In this document: piece after piece, positions 39,401 to 51,400 of the stretch | Numbering within the stretch: the stretch's first letter is position 1 | Layout of the letters: each line of letters opens with the position of its first letter | From: Bradyrhizobium stylosanthis | GTDB taxonomy: Bacteria > Pseudomonadota > Alphaproteobacteria > Rhizobiales > Xanthobacteraceae | Assembly: GCF_001641335.1 (NCBI RefSeq) | Contig: NZ_LVEM01000008.1 | Coordinates: 118,210 to 182,209 of the forward strand | DNA: 64,000 bases | Direction of reading: 5' to 3' | Made by a program: the position numbers and the translations under genes | Notes under the pieces: generated by a model | What the model saw: only the letters and a program-made list of their open reading frames with translations | Told to the model about the DNA's origin: nothing | The model's database searches: none

Positions 39401-42400
39401 TGCCGTCCGTCAGCCCGCCGATGGCCGTGCCGCTGGTGTGATACTGCACCAGTTCGCCGCCGAAGAATTGATTCCGACCAAGGAAGATCGACCCGTCGGT
39501 GGCGGCCCGCGCGGTCAGGAAGGTCGTCGCAGCCGGCAACCCCGCGGCTTCCACCTGGTCGATATTGACCCGCCCCCCGACACCCACGCCGGCATTCGCC
39601 GACTCGATATCGACGATGTTGGTGCGCACCAGCGACGCATTCGGATCGGCGCTGGTCAGGTCACGCGGCTTGGTTGCGCGAACGTTGCCGTTGGCATTGC
39701 GGATGATGGTCGTGCCGATCGGGTTCTCGATGGTTCCCTGCAGCAACACGGAGTTGGCGTTGCCGAAGTCCTCGATCTCCACCCGCGTCGGCGTGACGGT
39801 GCGCTTCAGATTGAAGCTGATCGTCGGCGTGTTGTCGTACGGCACGAAGTCCACGATCGGGTGATTGGGACCGCGATTGAGGACATCGATGTTGTTGATC
39901 TTGAGATCGAACCCGGAATTATTGGTGATCAGCACCTGCTGGTAGGAATCCCGGAATTCCCAGGTCCCGCTGCCCGCACCCGGCGAGCCGTTGCCACCGA
40001 GGATGGTCGGCGAGTCGAAATAGACCTCGCCCGGATCGTCGTTGACGATGTTGTCGACATTGATCACGCCGCCCGAAACGGCGTTGCTTCCGAACAGCGG
40101 CTCGAACACGCCGTTCACGGAGATGTTCACCGCCTTGTCGATATTCCCGGAGGAACTGATGACCAGCTCGGGCGAGCGCCCGGAGAAGATCACCACGTCG
40201 GAGCTGAAGTCGATCTTGCGCGTGACCGTCGGATCTTGCGGGCCCGAACTGCTGCCGCCGGCGGCGAGCGAACGGCGCTTCACATCGCCATGGTCGACGA
40301 AGCCGATCTTGCCGTTCTTCGTGTCCGAATAGAGCGCCAGGTGATTATAGCCCGTGATGTCCTGCAGCGCCGGGTCGTTGGGATCTCGCGGACCCGCCGT
40401 GACCAGCGAGTGGAGCTCGCCAAGAATGGTCGACCCGAGCGTCGTGTGGTTGTCGGCCGACCCGTCGACATAGCCGAACAGGCCCGTGGCACGGCCGAAC
40501 GCATCGGCAACAGACGTGACCGCCTGATGGTCGGGAGCCGAATTCGGATCGGGATTGTAATAGCGTGCGACCAGATCGACGCCTTCATAACCCATTAGCG
40601 AGGCATTGGCGTGCAGATTGACATTGTTCTGGGCGTTGATGGTCGTGTCGGCCGAGCCGGTGCCGACCGCAACCAGGCCGCCGCCGTCGCCACGCGACCG
40701 TGCCTCTACGTCCATCCACGGCACCGTGGCCGCGGCCAGAATCGCACGCGCCGTCAGCGACGCCGCCGTGGCGAAGTCCACGGTCGTCTCGTCGGTCGAG
40801 CTCGAGGTCGCATAGGCATTGCCGTCGCCGCCGATGCCAATACCGGTCGAGCCCGAATTGGTCGACTGGGCGGTGCCCGTCGTCGCCGCAACGATCGCCG
40901 TGTTGCCCGCCAGGACGTCGGAGCCGTCCTTCATCTTTGCAGTGGTGGTGTTGTTGACGGTGGAATGGGTGTGCGTAATGGCAACGCCCACGGCGCCGCC
41001 GGTCGTGGACCGTGCCGCGGCCGAGGCCCCCGTAAACAGGTTCGATGTCAGGTTGAAATTGCCACCGGCAATGATGCGCGTGCCGGCGGTGACCCACACT
41101 TCACTCTTGTTGGTCGAATCACTGGTCGCGGACGAACCGCCGACGCCCACCAGGCCGCCGGTGCCGTTGGCACCGCTGGCGCTGCCGCTGGTGATCGAGT
41201 TGGTCGTGATCGACACGTCGAGATTGGCGTGCGCGAGGCCGGCCTGCATGTAGGCGTTGACGGTCGGGCTGTCGGTGATCGTGCCATCGTTGATGTTCAC
41301 GCCGACGAAGCCGCCGCCCGAGCCGCGCGCGACCGCAGAGGAGTTGCCGTCGCCGATCGGAGGCGACAGCACCGAGAGCGGGACGCCGCCCGGTCCCGTG
41401 AGGGTCGCGCCCGTCACGTTGCCGGTGATGTCCATGCGGATCCACTGATTGCCGGTGGCCGTGCTGGTCAGGTCGACGCTTTCGGGCCCGATCTTGTGGT
41501 TGCTGGTCGGCGAATCCGGGCCAATGAGAGTCAGTGCCGGACCGTTCGGCGCGAGCGCGAGCTGGAAGGAATCGTCGTTCTCGGGATTGATGACGTAGAA
41601 GGTGCGTCCGTCGGCATTGAAGCGGGTAAGGCCGCCGTCCGTCGAATATTGCATCGGCAGGTCGCCGCTCCTGACGAGGCTGTGCACCGCGGCCTTGTCG
41701 GCGGCAATGGACTTGGTGAAGACGCCCGCGGCGACGACATTGTCCGTGTCCTTGAGCGTGAGGGTTTTGCCATCCGCCGAGATCGCGCTGATGGTGAAGC
41801 TGCCGTTGTTGGTCGACTTGTCGGTCGCGGTGGTACCGCCGCTCAGAGACACCACCTGCCCGACCTTGTAGCCGTCGGCCAGGAAGCTGCCGGAGCTGCG
41901 CTGGATCTGGTCGAGATTGCCGCCCGCACCGTCGTTGATGAACGTCAGCGCCAGAGTCTGCGCCTTGGTCGGCGCCAGCGCGATTGCGTTGCTCTCGATG
42001 GTCTTGGTGAAGTCGCCGCCCGTGACGGTGTTGTTGACGCTGAGCTTCAACGTGTCGTCGGTGACGTCCACCAACGTATAGGTGGTGTTATTGGTGGCGA
42101 CTGCGCCGGTGACGGTGATCTGCTGTCCGATCGCAAATCCCGCATCCTTCCAGCTCCCCGACGCGCGCGTGATCGTGTCGTTGACGGCGTTATTGCCGCT
42201 CTTGTGGAAGGTGACGGCGACATCTTTGACGTAGGCATCGAGCTGCACGATGCTGTTGTTGGTGCCTCCGGCACCGGAGATGCGATAGGTCGTCCCGTCC
42301 TTCAGGCCACCGATGGCGGCCCCGTTGGTCACGTGATAGATGACCTCATCAGTGTTGTTGAAGCCGGACGGGATCGGCTTGCCGTCGTTGCCCGTGTTGT

Positions 42401-45400
42401 CGGCGGTGCCGGACGTGTCGATAAACTCGATGTTGTTGGCATTCGTGTTGTCGTGGAGCTCCGCCACGCCGCCGCTGGTCGTGTCGTTGACGTCGACCTG
42501 CTGGTTCGAGAAGGTCATCGCGGCCGGCGCGTGATAGGTCACCGGCAGGTTGGTCGCGTAATTGGTGCCGGTCACCGTAATGGTCGATCCGGACGGCGTG
42601 AAATTCTTCAGGGGGTCGTTGGCCGGGACCGACGGGTCATAGGTCGTCAGCTTGATCGACGTGCCGTCGACCACCTTGACCCAGTACAGATTGCCGCTGG
42701 TCAGGCCGCCGATCTGGGTGCCGCCGGCCGTGATGTACTGCACCTTGTCGCCGGTGATGAAGTGATGCGGCGCGTCGAACTTGATCGTGTCGGTATCGAC
42801 GTTGACATTGTTGGAACCACCGCTGAACTGCGAACCAAACGAAAGGTCGTTGCCGTCGACCGACAGGACGCTGTACTCGCGGTTCTGCGTCAGGCCCGAC
42901 TGGGTCGCTCCGTCGAAGACGGCAGCATCGCCCGTATTCAAGCCGTGATTATCGACTTCCACGGTGTTGTTGGCATCGCTGCCGGCCACCACGGCGTAGG
43001 TCGGCGCCGGCTTGCCCTGGGGCGTCGCTTCGGCATGGACCGTGATGCTGCCTCCTGCGTCGATCGATGCCGCCATGGCATAGGCAGTGGCAACGGGCGT
43101 CAGACTCGTGGTCGCCTTCGAGCCGCCGACGCTGATGCCGCCGATGCTCGTGCCCTTCGTCAGCGCGTCCGCTTCGGGATGGGACAGCGCGTTGACGTCG
43201 AGGTTGGAGCTGACCTTGATCGTGCCCGTGGATGCAATGTAGCCCTTGACGGTCGTATTGGCGGTTGCGTTGGTTACGTTCAACTGGCCTGCATACATGC
43301 CGCCGGTGGCGGCTTCCGCAACGGCATTGGCCGAATCGACCGACTTGCCCTGCACCGTCAGATTGGACGCGCCTGCCGTGTTGTTGGCGCCGACGACCTG
43401 GCCGTCCAGATGGGCTTCGATGTCGCCATCGGTGTGCGCCTCGGCCGAGGTGCCGCCGAGCCCCGCGAATCCGATCGCGACGCCGCTGGCCTTTGCAGCC
43501 GCCAGATCATGGCCTTCCGCCAGGATCTTGACTTCGCCCGTTCCTGCGATGGTCGCGCCACTTCCAACCACCGTCTCGAGGATCGGGCTGTTGGTCGATT
43601 TCGCAACCGCACCTGATGCCGCCGCGACGCCTCCGGCGCCCGCGAATGCCGTCGCCGACGATCCGTAATCGTCCGGCGCCCCGACATTGGCGTTGGTCTC
43701 GACGGTGACGTTGCGGGCCTTGACATTGCCCTTCACCAGCTTCGAACGCACCTGGGGCCTGGCATCGACACTGGCCCAGGACAGGCCAGCCGCAAAGCCG
43801 CCAACGCTGACGCCCGTGACGGTCGCATCGAGGTTGTCGGTCGACGAGGCCGAGACCTTCAGGTCGCCGGTGCCGTTGAGCGTGATGTTGGCGCCGTTCG
43901 CACCGTCGCCGACCTTTGCGATCACATCCGGCGTGACCGTCACGAACGAGAAATTGGCGGTGAGCGCGACGCCGCCGCCCGCGAGACCAAAGGCATTGGC
44001 CTTGACCAGCACAGTGGAATCCGCGTCGACGGTGACGCTGCCGACGTTGTCGCCGACACCCTGTCCGATCGACACGTTGTCGCCGATGAAGGCGAGCACG
44101 TCCGTCGCGCTGTCGTTATGCACGTCGACCTTGGTGAAGGACGCACCCGCCGCGACACCGCCGACCGATATGCCGACTGACAGGACATTGATGTCCTGCT
44201 TGGCATTGGCATGAATGTCGATATCCGTCGCCTTGTGCACGACCGCACTGTCGATCAGACCTGCGGTCACCGTGCTGGTGTCGTTGATCACGGCAACGCC
44301 GGCGCCGATGCCGATCACGCCGCCCACAGCCGCGAATGCGACCTCGTCGACCTTCTCGTAGAGGTCGGCATGGATATTAAGTGCGCCGCCCGCGGACAAG
44401 ATGCCGCCGGCGGTCGCCGACACGTTGGAGGCGATGTTCAGAACACCGATGCCCGCCCCGATTCCGGCGAGGCCGATGGCGATACCGCCCTGCGTCGTGG
44501 TCATGTGCAGGTTTTCCACCGCGTTCACGGAGATGTCGCCGTTCACCGCGGTGACGTGGGCGCCGCCACCGATCGCCGCGTTGGTACCCACGGTCGGTCC
44601 GGTCAGTGCGTTGCCGAGCGTGGTTTGGCTGGGAGCCTTGGTCGAGAACCCACCGGTACCGTTCAGCGACTGGTACGAGATCGCGGAGGTACGATCCTGC
44701 GAATTGGAAGCCGTGTTGGGGTCGGTGCTGCCGTTGGTGAGACCAACGTTGCCGACGATGGACTGCGTGGCGCCACCTGCGGATGCGCCGAAGGAGATCG
44801 CGTTGGTGTCGTTGTTGGCGTCATCGAAGGTATTGTACAGCTTGAAGGTCTGATGATCGCCCGTATCGCGGACGAAATAGCTATTCCCGTCTGTGAGGTT
44901 GGTGATTCCTGCCGATCCGCCGTTGTAGTAGGTGACCTTCGAGCCAGTGGTCAGCTTGTTGCCGGCCGCAATCTGGATGGTGCTTGCGCCCAGATTGACG
45001 CCACCGGTGCCAAACTTGCCCCCGGTGCCGCTCATGGCGTCGGAAAGCTTGCCGCTGGCGTCCGAGCCCTGCTTCGTCGCATCGCTGTCGGCCGATGGGC
45101 CGCTGCCGCCCTTGGCGAGCGAATTCTGCTGCGGCGCGGCGCCGTCGCCGGTGTAGTTGCTGGCCATTTGCGTGCCGACCGACCACACGCTGACGGACGC
45201 GGCGAGTCCGATGATACCGCCTGCACCGCTCGCGGCGATACTGGCGATGTCCTTGATACCGAGTGCATTGACCTTGACGTCACGGTTGGCCGCGACGTTG
45301 GCACCGGACTTGATCTCGGCATTGATGCTATTGCGCATCACGCCGATGTCGACGGCACCGGCCATCGCGTCGACGCCACCGGCGATACCGCCGGCGAATG

Positions 45401-48400
45401 TCGCGACCTGTGCGTCATTGGCGGCATTGACCCACACCGACTGGTCGCTGGTGCCGGTGTTGTTCGTCCAGTTCACGTCCGCGTTGTCGATATAGGCGTG
45501 CGTCGTACCTGCGAGCGTGGTGACGGTCACACCGCCAGCCAGGCCAATGAAGCCGCCGCCGGCCGCAACGTTGAGATGGAACACGTCCTCATGCGATTCC
45601 GCCTCGACCAGGACGCCCTTGACGTTCGCCCTATCGAAGTCGGTGGGGCTCTGTCCGCCGGTCAGGGTGCCGACCATCCCCGTCGCGCCGGCGCCGTTGC
45701 CGCCGGCATGCACGATCGCGTGCGCAGCGGCCGACCCGCTGTCGATGTAAGCCTCGGTCGTCTTGTTCAGGCTGATGACGCCAATCGACGCACCCGCGCC
45801 TCCGAGCCCGAAGCCGCCCGCGCCATCGACAATCGTGATGTCGGTCGCGTCGGTCGAATGCACGACAATGCTACCCCAGGCGTCGGCCGAACCGGCCATC
45901 CTCGCGGTGGTCGTGTTGTTGACGACCAGCACGCTGACCGCGCCGCCGATGCCGACCGTGGCGCCGGCGATGCCGAAGCCGACCAGCAACATGTCTTCCT
46001 TGGCATTGGCATCGACGACGATGTCGCCCGCCAAGGCGTTCACCTGCGAGCCGGCCTCCGTCGAGGCCGTCGTGACGTTGCTGATTACCGTCACGTCGAC
46101 AGCGGGCGCGACTGCACCGCCGCCCGAGACGGCTACGGAGGCGGCAACCGCAAGATGGTGCACGTCGCTGGCGGCACTGACGTTGACGTTGCCGGCAGTG
46201 GCCGTGACCTGCGCGCCCGCGTTGACGGTCGCCGTCGTCGTATCGTTGATCGAGTTCACGACAGCGCTGAGCGCAACCGCCGCGCTGCCGGCGCCGGCGA
46301 GGCCGGCTGCCAGGCCGTTGATCTGATCATAGTTGGTCGAGGTGATCGTGATGCCGGTCTGATCGGTGACGAACGGATCGATCTTGACCTTGCCGCCGAG
46401 CATGCTGCTGCTGGTGCTGGGGTTGTTCGGCCGCGCGTTGCCGTCGTCATCCTTCACCGTCGGCGCGTCGGAATTGCTGACCGTCGGCGAGACCACCCGC
46501 CCCTGGCCCGCGAGAGTGTCGGCATTGGGCGAGCCGTTGATGCTGCCGGTGTCGATCTTGCCCTGAGTCCCGCCGTCGCCCGAGGTGACGGGATCGAGGT
46601 GGCCCGTGGCGGCATGGATCGACTGGTTTCCGGAGGCGGATACGATGGCGTTGCTGCCGACGAAGGCTTCCGTATGCTTGTTGGTGACGGTGACGACCGC
46701 ACCCGCGGTAATCGCGGCGGAACCTGAGAAGCCCACCACGCCCACGATTGCATTGAGCTCGGTTCGTTCGTCGGCCTGGATGGCGATTGATCCGTCGGCG
46801 TGAACGTTACCGGCGCCGGCGCTGGCGATCCCGTCATCGGGGTCGTCGCCGATGAAGGCGCGCGTGTCGACGTTCAGCACGTTGACCGAAGCATCGACGG
46901 TCACGGCGACATTGCCGCTGGCCGAGATGCCGGCGCCGATGGCCGTAATCGTTTCCTTCGAGGTTGCCTGGACGTTGATATTGCCGCCGATCGTCGAGTG
47001 CACGCCGGACTCGATGAAGGCGTCGGTGTGCTTGTTGACCACCGCGACCGCCGCACCCGCACCGGCCGCAGCGCCGGCAGATACGGCGAGGTTGCCCGCC
47101 ACGGACACGAACTTGGTCTGATCGTCGGCATGGACGGTGAGATTGCCGCCGGCATTGACGGTCGCAGACCGGTCGACGAACGCGCGTGTGTCCTCGGTCA
47201 GGATGTTGATGACGCCCGCGCCGGCGAACGCGAAGCTTCCGGACGACCCGGCACCGGCCGCGCCGATCGCAGCCTCCGTTTCCGTCGAATGCGCGTTGAC
47301 GGTGATATTCTTGCCGGCCCCTGCCGACGTCGTCACCGTCGCGCTCTGGCCGATATAGGCTTCAACCGTATCTTGGTGGACGAGGGTCGTGATGGCTGCG
47401 CCGGCGCCCACGCTGCTGCCGAAGCCGATGGACCCGGCGACCATCACCATGCTCATGGTGTCGCTGGCGTCGATATTGACGCTTCCGACCTGCGTCACCT
47501 GCGCGTTGCCGTCGATATAGGCGCGCGTTTGCGTCTTGAGCACCTCGACCGAGGCCGAGGCGGCCACACCAGGTCCGCTCCCGCCGATACCGGCGTTGGC
47601 CGAAACCGACAGCAAGTCCTCGTTGGAGGTTGCGACGATCGAGGTCTGGCCAGTCGTCGTCACGTGCGCGCTCTGGCCGATATAGGCGCGCGTATCCTTG
47701 CTGACGATTGACAGGTCGAGCCCGGCGCCGATACCGGTGCCGCTCACGCCGATACCGGCCGAGCCGGCAGCCGACTTGATAGTCGTCGTATCAGTGGCCG
47801 ATACATCGAGGGACGCATTGTGAGAGGCGCCCTGCCCGACGGTCGCGTTGACGTCGACGAACGCCTGCGTCGTGGTGTTATAGACGTTGATGCTGGCCGA
47901 TCCGGCAAGACCCGGCTTGCTGCTGCCCGCGCTGCCGCCGGCCGCCAGCGCAATCGAGGTCAGCGGGATGTTGACGCTGCTCAGCTTCGAGCTGATGTCA
48001 CTGGGAAGATCGCTGAAGTCCACGTTCAGCGGGTTGACCGTGTGCTGCGAAGTGACCTTCACGGCGCCGGTGCCGTCGACCGTCGCCGCAGTGCCGCCCC
48101 CGGCCGGATCGCCAACGCTGGCGGTCGTGTGCGAACCGCCCGGGCCCGTCCCGATGACATTGATCGCGACGGCGACACCGATGCCGGCGCCGCTGCCCGA
48201 GAAGCCCGCCGATGCGGCGAGCGCCTGGGTCCGCAGGTCGTGCCGGGCCGTGATGTCGATCTCGCCGGTGCCTCCGTGCAGATGCGATCCATCGCCCGTA
48301 TAGGCACGCGTTTCGGAGTCCACGACGTTGATGGCGGCAACGCCGGCGATGGCGACATCGCCACCCTTGTTGCCCGCCGCAGAGAGCGCGCGGGACGAGA

Positions 48401-51400
48401 TGTCATTCGTATCGGGCGTCACCGCCTCGACGGTGATGCCGTTTCCGGTCACGTTGGCACCCGCGCCGATCTTCGCGGTATTCGAGATCGACACGGAATT
48501 GAGCGAGAAGGCGGCGGCAATGTTGACGCTGCCGTCCTTGTCGATCGCCGTGGCATCGCTCTTCGCCTTGGCATCGACATTGTTCAACGCGCTGACCTTC
48601 AGCAAGCCGCCTGTCGCCGTCACGACGGCGTTGTCGCCGATCGCTGCGGTGTTGCTGACTGAGACGACGTCGACTGCAACGCTCGCAGCGATGCCGACAC
48701 TGCTGCCGCCCGTGCCCGATTGGCCGCTCGACTGGCTGTTGGCATCGGAACCGCTGTTCTGCGACGTATTGGTCGTGGGCGCATTGGTGCTGCTGGTGTT
48801 GCTGTTGTTCTGGAGCTGGTCGTCGGTCTTTTCGTTGCCCTTCTTGTCACTCGTGCTGCCGCCCTTGGCGCTCGCGCTGGCGACGACCGTGCTCTCGAAA
48901 TCGGAGTTGGCGAGAATGGTGATCTGGCTGCCAGTAACGCCGCGATTCACGTCCGCGGTCGTGGCCCAGCCGTCGACAACGATAATCGACACACCCGCGC
49001 CGATCGCAGCCTTGCTGCCCGCGGCCGCCACCTTTGCCTCGGTCTCGTTGTAGTCCGCGCTGTGCGTGGCCTGGACCGTGACGGTTCCGCTGCCCGAGAG
49101 CGAGCCCGTACCCGTGCCGATATGCGCGACGGACTTGTCATCCAGATCGAGCGCCAATGCGACGGCCGGCGTGACTGAGATCTCGCCCTGCGATCCGCCG
49201 TCGACCTTGGTCTTGACCGTGCGGTGCGAATCCGCGGTGACCTCGACGGCCCCGAGATTGGTGCCCGTGAAGCTGGCATTGTCCGCAATCTGCGCCGTGG
49301 TGTGGCTCGACAGCAGGAGATTGAGCGCCACCGAGGCGCCCACGCCGACCTTGCCGCCCTCTGCTTCCGAATCGGCCTTGGCATCGTCGATCTCGGTGTG
49401 GATGGCCTTGATCGTGATCGGGCCTCCGTTCACCGTGACCGATCCGCCGGCCACCGACGCTTCGGTGTTGTTGTGAACGATGTTGAGGGCAAGAGCACCG
49501 GCGACGCTGACCTTGTCGTTGCCGGTCGCGCCTGAATCGGCCTCGGCGACTATCTCGTGCGTCTGGTCTCCCGACACGTTGGTCATCGTCGCTTCGATAT
49601 CGAGGCCGGTTTGCGCGACAACCGTCGCCGTTCCGGTCGATGCCCGGTTCGTAATGTCGACGACGTTGATCGCAACCGCGGCGGCGATGCCCGCCGCCGA
49701 GGCGTCGGTCGCCGTGCCGTCTGCCTTGGTCTTCTTGGCGTCGGTATTTGCCGAGCTCTTCAGCGACACCCTGCCGCCGGTCGATGTGATGGCAGGCGTC
49801 CCGAGGAACAGTGCCTGCGAGGACGTGGTGAGGATGTCGATGGCGACGGCCGCCGCCACCTGGACCTTGGAGTTGCCGCTGCCGCCGGTATCCTTGTCGC
49901 CCGTGGACGCATCGGGCGTCTTGCTCTTGCCGGAGGTCTTCGTAGCGTCGCCGCCGTTGTCGCTTTGCGCGCGGCTGTTGCCCAGGGACAGCTGGTCGTC
50001 GCCTTTCTTGTTGACGTCGCCACCGCTGTCGGAGTCCTTGTCCTTCGCGCCGGCCGCGCTGGCGCTGGCCTCGGTGTCGGCCGAAGCCGATCCGGTTGCG
50101 CTGACTTCGATATCGCCGGACGCGGTGACGCTGCGCGCGATCGATGCGGTCACGGAATCATCGATGACAGCCAGCGCGAGCGAGGCGCCGATAGCCGCGG
50201 TGCCGGAACTGGCCGCATCCGCCTTGGCGTTGGTCTCCGTCACGATGGCGGTTTGCGTCGCCGTCATGGACAGCTTGCCGGTCAGCGTGAGCAGGCTGCC
50301 CGTTCCGATGAATGCCGTGGTGTTGACATTGGCAATTGTGATGGCAACGCTCGGGGACACCGCGACGCCGCCGGAAGACCCCGCCTGCGACGTGGTGGCG
50401 ATGGTATCGACTGCCGTTGCCGACAGCGTGAGATCGTGGGCGGACAGCAGGCCCGCGCCGTTCGCGATCCCCGCCACCGTGGTGTCGTTGACGATGTTGA
50501 GGGCCACGGCGGCGCCGACGCCGACGTTGCCGCTGGTCTCGGACTTGCCCAGCGCCTTGGAGGTATTGCTCAGCGTCGAACTGGACGTCAGCGCAACATC
50601 CGCGCCGTGAACGTCCGCCGTGCCGGAACTGACCATCGCGCTCGCGTCGAGAGTCGCGACATTGATTGACAGCGCACCGGCAACAGAGATGCCGGAACCG
50701 CTGGCGCCCGCCGTCGCCTCCGCGTCGAGCGTGCTGGTGGGCATCTCGCCCAGCACATTAACGTGCGCGGCCGTGAGGCTCGCCGTGCCGCCGATCGAGC
50801 CCGAGCTCGTGCTGTCGACGACCTGGATCGCCACGGCAACGCCGACGGCCGTGCCTGAATTATCGCTCTTGTGCGATCCGTCGGCCGTGGTGGCCACGGT
50901 GTGCTTGCCGCTGGCGGTGACCCCGATGACGGTGCCGCCGGTGGCGATCACGGAACCGCCGATAATTGAGGCAGTGGTATCGCCGGTGACGACACCGACG
51001 GAGACACCGGCGGCGAACGGAAGATCGCCATCGCTGGTCTTCGCCTTGTCGACGGACTTGCCGTCATTGGCCTTGTTGGGATTGGGATCGGCAAGACGCT
51101 GCTTGGACTGGTTGGACGAGCTGCCGTCGTCGGAGCCGCCTCCGGTTGCAACGGAGAGCGTCGTCGCGGTACGGTCGCTGGTTGAAGAGAGCGTGACGCC
51201 GGCACCCTGCACGGTCCCGCCGGTGATGGCGGCCGACGTGTCGCCCCACAGGACGGTGACGCCGACAGCGGCCCCCGTCGCGCCCGCGCCGTTGCCGTCC
51301 GAGCCGCCCTTGTCGCCGGCTGCGGCGTCATTGACATCGACCTTGTTGTCCGCCGCGATCGTGACCGTGCCGCCGGCAACGATGCTGCCGCCGGTTACCG

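Noticed and set aside
24831..43616. Very long plus-strand frames opposite the giant gene (for example 24831-27968, 33069-40598, 40611-43616)
   Set aside because: They are antisense shadows caused by the strong third-position GC bias of a repetitive minus-strand gene. The translations are Arg/Asp/His-rich and show no domains.
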